Assembly (NCBI GenBank): GCA_900548115.1
Contig: URJL01000003.1
Span: 17,288-81,287 of the forward strand
DNA: 64,000 bases
Reading direction: 5' to 3'
Source of the DNA: an uncultured Eubacteriales bacterium
GTDB taxonomy: Bacteria > Bacillota > Clostridia > Oscillospirales > CAG-382
Numbering within the stretch: the stretch's first letter is position 1; each line of letters starts with the position of its first letter. The notes beneath the pieces are model-generated. The model ran no database searches and was not told where the DNA came from. It worked only from the letters and a program-made list of their open reading frames with translations. Below, one piece after another: positions 62,570 to 64,000 of this stretch. Position numbers and translations under genes: made by a program.

Positions 62570-63874
62570 GTGACGAAACAATATGCCGAGGGACGGGAAG
62601 AACAAAGAATAACAAAAAATAAAATTCCGCTGTACAGTCTGAAAAGTCCGGGACTTCACGGCTTTTGTCTCTGCCTGTACGCGCGGGCGGGAGTACTGTA
62701 CGAGGACGAAAAGGAAAACGGAATTTCGCATTTCGTCGAGCATATCGTGTTCCGCAATATTAACTACATATATGAAGGAAAATTGTATGATCTTTTGGAT
62801 TCCGCCGGTCTTACCTTCACGGCGGCGACGTATAAAGAGTTCATGCAATTCTGCATCACGGGAAAAAGCTCGCGCTTTTCGCTTGCCGCCGATATCCTGA
62901 CAAAGCTGTTCGAGCCGCTGTCCGAGACTCTTTCGGGCGAGGAATTCGAATCGGAACGCGGACGCATCCGCGCCGAAATACGCGAGTGCGACGAAAATAG
63001 CTCGCTCGAATATGTCGTAAAAAAAGAGGTCTGGGATAAGACCCCGCTTGCCCGCATGATCACGGGAACGCTCGGGAGTGTTTCGCGCATCACACCGAAA
63101 AAGTGTGAGGAGGCAAGAAAACGGCTCTTTTCGTGCGACAACGCGTTTTTCTATGCGACGGGCAATTTCTCCGACGCGGATCTTGATCTTCTTGCGCAAA
63201 AGGTCGAGTCCTATATGCTTTTCCCCGCGATATCCCGCGAAAACAAAACCCCGCTTCCCGCGTCGTTCGGCAATCGGCGCTCTCCGATCCTTTTGCGGGA
63301 CAGCACTTACTATATGGTGCTTTTGTGTTTTGATATGGAGGGCACACCCGAGGAAAAGCCGATTCGTTCGCTTTTTTACGACGTGATGTTCGCGGGCGAA
63401 AACTGCCGCTTCTTCGGCGAACTTTCGGAAAAGCTCGGGTATATTTACAGCTATGACGCAAAGTTGGAAGAGTATGGGAACGCCGCGAATCTGAGCGTGT
63501 CCTACGAGGTCTCGCTCAAAGATCTTTACGACAGCCTGTCGGCGGCGGTGCGGCTTCTGAACGAGATGAAAAAAGAGGTCGGCACGGCGGCGCTTGCCAA
63601 TGCCAAGATTTATTACACCGACAATGCCTGCCTGCTTTTGGACAATGCCGAGGAGCTGAACTGGACCATGGCGTACGAAAATCACATTCTCGGCGGCGGC
63701 AGCACAAGCCTTTCGGAGCGCAGCGCACGCTATGAGGCGGTCGGCGAGGAGGATGTGCGCCGCATGGCGCAAAAAACGTTTTGCCGCCGCAGCCGCATGA
63801 TCGGGATTAAAGGCAGAAAGAAAAAGCTGGATCTTGATCGGATCGAGACGATTTTGGCGGAGCTGGATTCGTAA
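62570..63874 (+). CDS. M16-family zinc peptidase
   Basis: With the GTG start at 62570 (AAGGACAAGAAC upstream) the protein has 434 residues; ATG 62540 is the alternative. The inverted zinc motif HFVEH (H54, E57, H58) is intact, and IRAEIRECDENS downstream can supply the third metal ligand. A second, inactive M16 half follows. There is no signal peptide. Relatives in Clostridia (the YmxG/YmfH/YlmH-type processing peptidases) act on small proteins or peptides such as bacteriocin or PQQ precursors, but no precursor gene is visible in the window. Confidence 0.88.
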   Translation: MTKQYAEGREEQRITKNKIPLYSLKSPGLHGFCLCLYARAGVLYEDEKENGISHFVEHIVFRNINYIYEGKLYDLLDSAGLTFTAATYKEFMQFCITGKSSRFSLAADILTKLFEPLSETLSGEEFESERGRIRAEIRECDENSSLEYVVKKEVWDKTPLARMITGTLGSVSRITPKKCEEARKRLFSCDNAFFYATGNFSDADLDLLAQKVESYMLFPAISRENKTPLPASFGNRRSPILLRDSTYYMVLLCFDMEGTPEEKPIRSLFYDVMFAGENCRFFGELSEKLGYIYSYDAKLEEYGNAANLSVSYEVSLKDLYDSLSAAVRLLNEMKKEVGTAALANAKIYYTDNACLLLDNAEELNWTMAYENHILGGGSTSLSERSARYEAVGEEDVRRMAQKTFCRRSRMIGIKGRKKKLDLDRIETILAELDS

Positions 63875-64000
63875 TAGGACAGTGATAAAACAATTTGCAC
63901 AGTTTTGCCCCTCAAAAGCCGCGATCAAGCCGACATTTTGCCTTATTTCGAAAAAAATCAAAAAAATGTGAAAAAAGGGCTTGACAAACGGATTTGGATG
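63875..64000. other. Tail without a gene; isolated -35 element
   Basis: AT-rich sequence with no hairpin terminator. TTGACA at 63981-63986 looks like the -35 box of a plus-strand promoter whose -10 box would fall just past the window edge. Confidence 0.45.

Noticed and set aside
62267..63961. 564-codon minus-strand frame over the M16 peptidase gene
   Set aside because: It would read through the plus-strand promoter and overlap htpG; composition is that of an antisense shadow.

Overview
The window reads as a chromosomal segment of an anaerobic, low-to-mid GC Bacillota, most likely a class Clostridia gut-type bacterium. The evidence is a Bacillus/Clostridium-type sporulation cluster (SpoVB-like flippase, MazG, RqcP, YabP, YabQ), a bifunctional Rel with HD and RXKD motifs, HemZ, CdaA/CdaR, an SleB-type wall hydrolase, a MurE with the DNPR (meso-diaminopimelate) motif, and strong Shine-Dalgarno sites with sigma-A promoters (TTGNNN-N17-TATAAT) in many gaps. 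The strain is not identifiable from the sequence alone. No rRNA, tRNA, CRISPR array or prophage is visible.

Layout. 1-3.2 kb: the end of a WG-repeat protein, then an ECF sigma factor and its zinc-finger anti-sigma factor. 3.3-9.0 kb: an AraC-type regulator divergent from a tightly overlapping five-gene operon (two Gfo/Idh/MocA oxidoreductases, a xylose-isomerase-like TIM barrel, a divergent NagB and a NagA), which looks like catabolism of a modified amino sugar. 9.0-9.7 kb: a collapsed GGDEF gene and a 12-bp tandem repeat. 9.7-21.1 kb, minus strand: a HAD phosphatase, a GH31 glycosidase, mscL, hpt, tsaB, a metallophosphoesterase, mreB, and a 1631-residue protein that looks like a DUF4011/superfamily-1 helicase whose Walker motifs have been lost.

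21.2-26.9 kb, plus strand: ROK glucokinase, asnS, an aminotransferase and purB, mostly as short units with their own promoters or terminators. 27.0-27.45 kb: a deletion derivative of a REP-associated tyrosine transposase with a REP palindrome where the catalytic core should be. 27.4-48.3 kb, minus strand: AraC regulator, DUF4317, yabQ, yabP, rqcP, an HU gene with its own promoter and terminator, mazG, flippase, hemZ, dtd, rel, recJ, rseC-like, a COG2509-type flavoprotein, cdaR, cdaA, birA, hemW and lepA. This joins stringent response, c-di-AMP synthesis, translation quality control, heme-family radical SAM proteins and sporulation.

48.4-51.2 kb, plus strand: cysteine desulfurase and murE. 51.2-57.5 kb, minus strand: asnB, a GNAT acetyltransferase, a small membrane protein, an oxidoreductase and two tandem cytosolic serine hydrolases, a possible small tailoring cluster. 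57.7-64 kb: a small acidic membrane protein, two cell-wall enzymes (SleB and VanY types), htpG, and a divergently transcribed M16-family peptidase. The window ends at an isolated -35 element.

The strongest candidates for something undescribed are the motif-less giant helicase-like protein co-transcribed with mreB, and the oxidoreductase/TIM-barrel/NagB-like/NagA operon.
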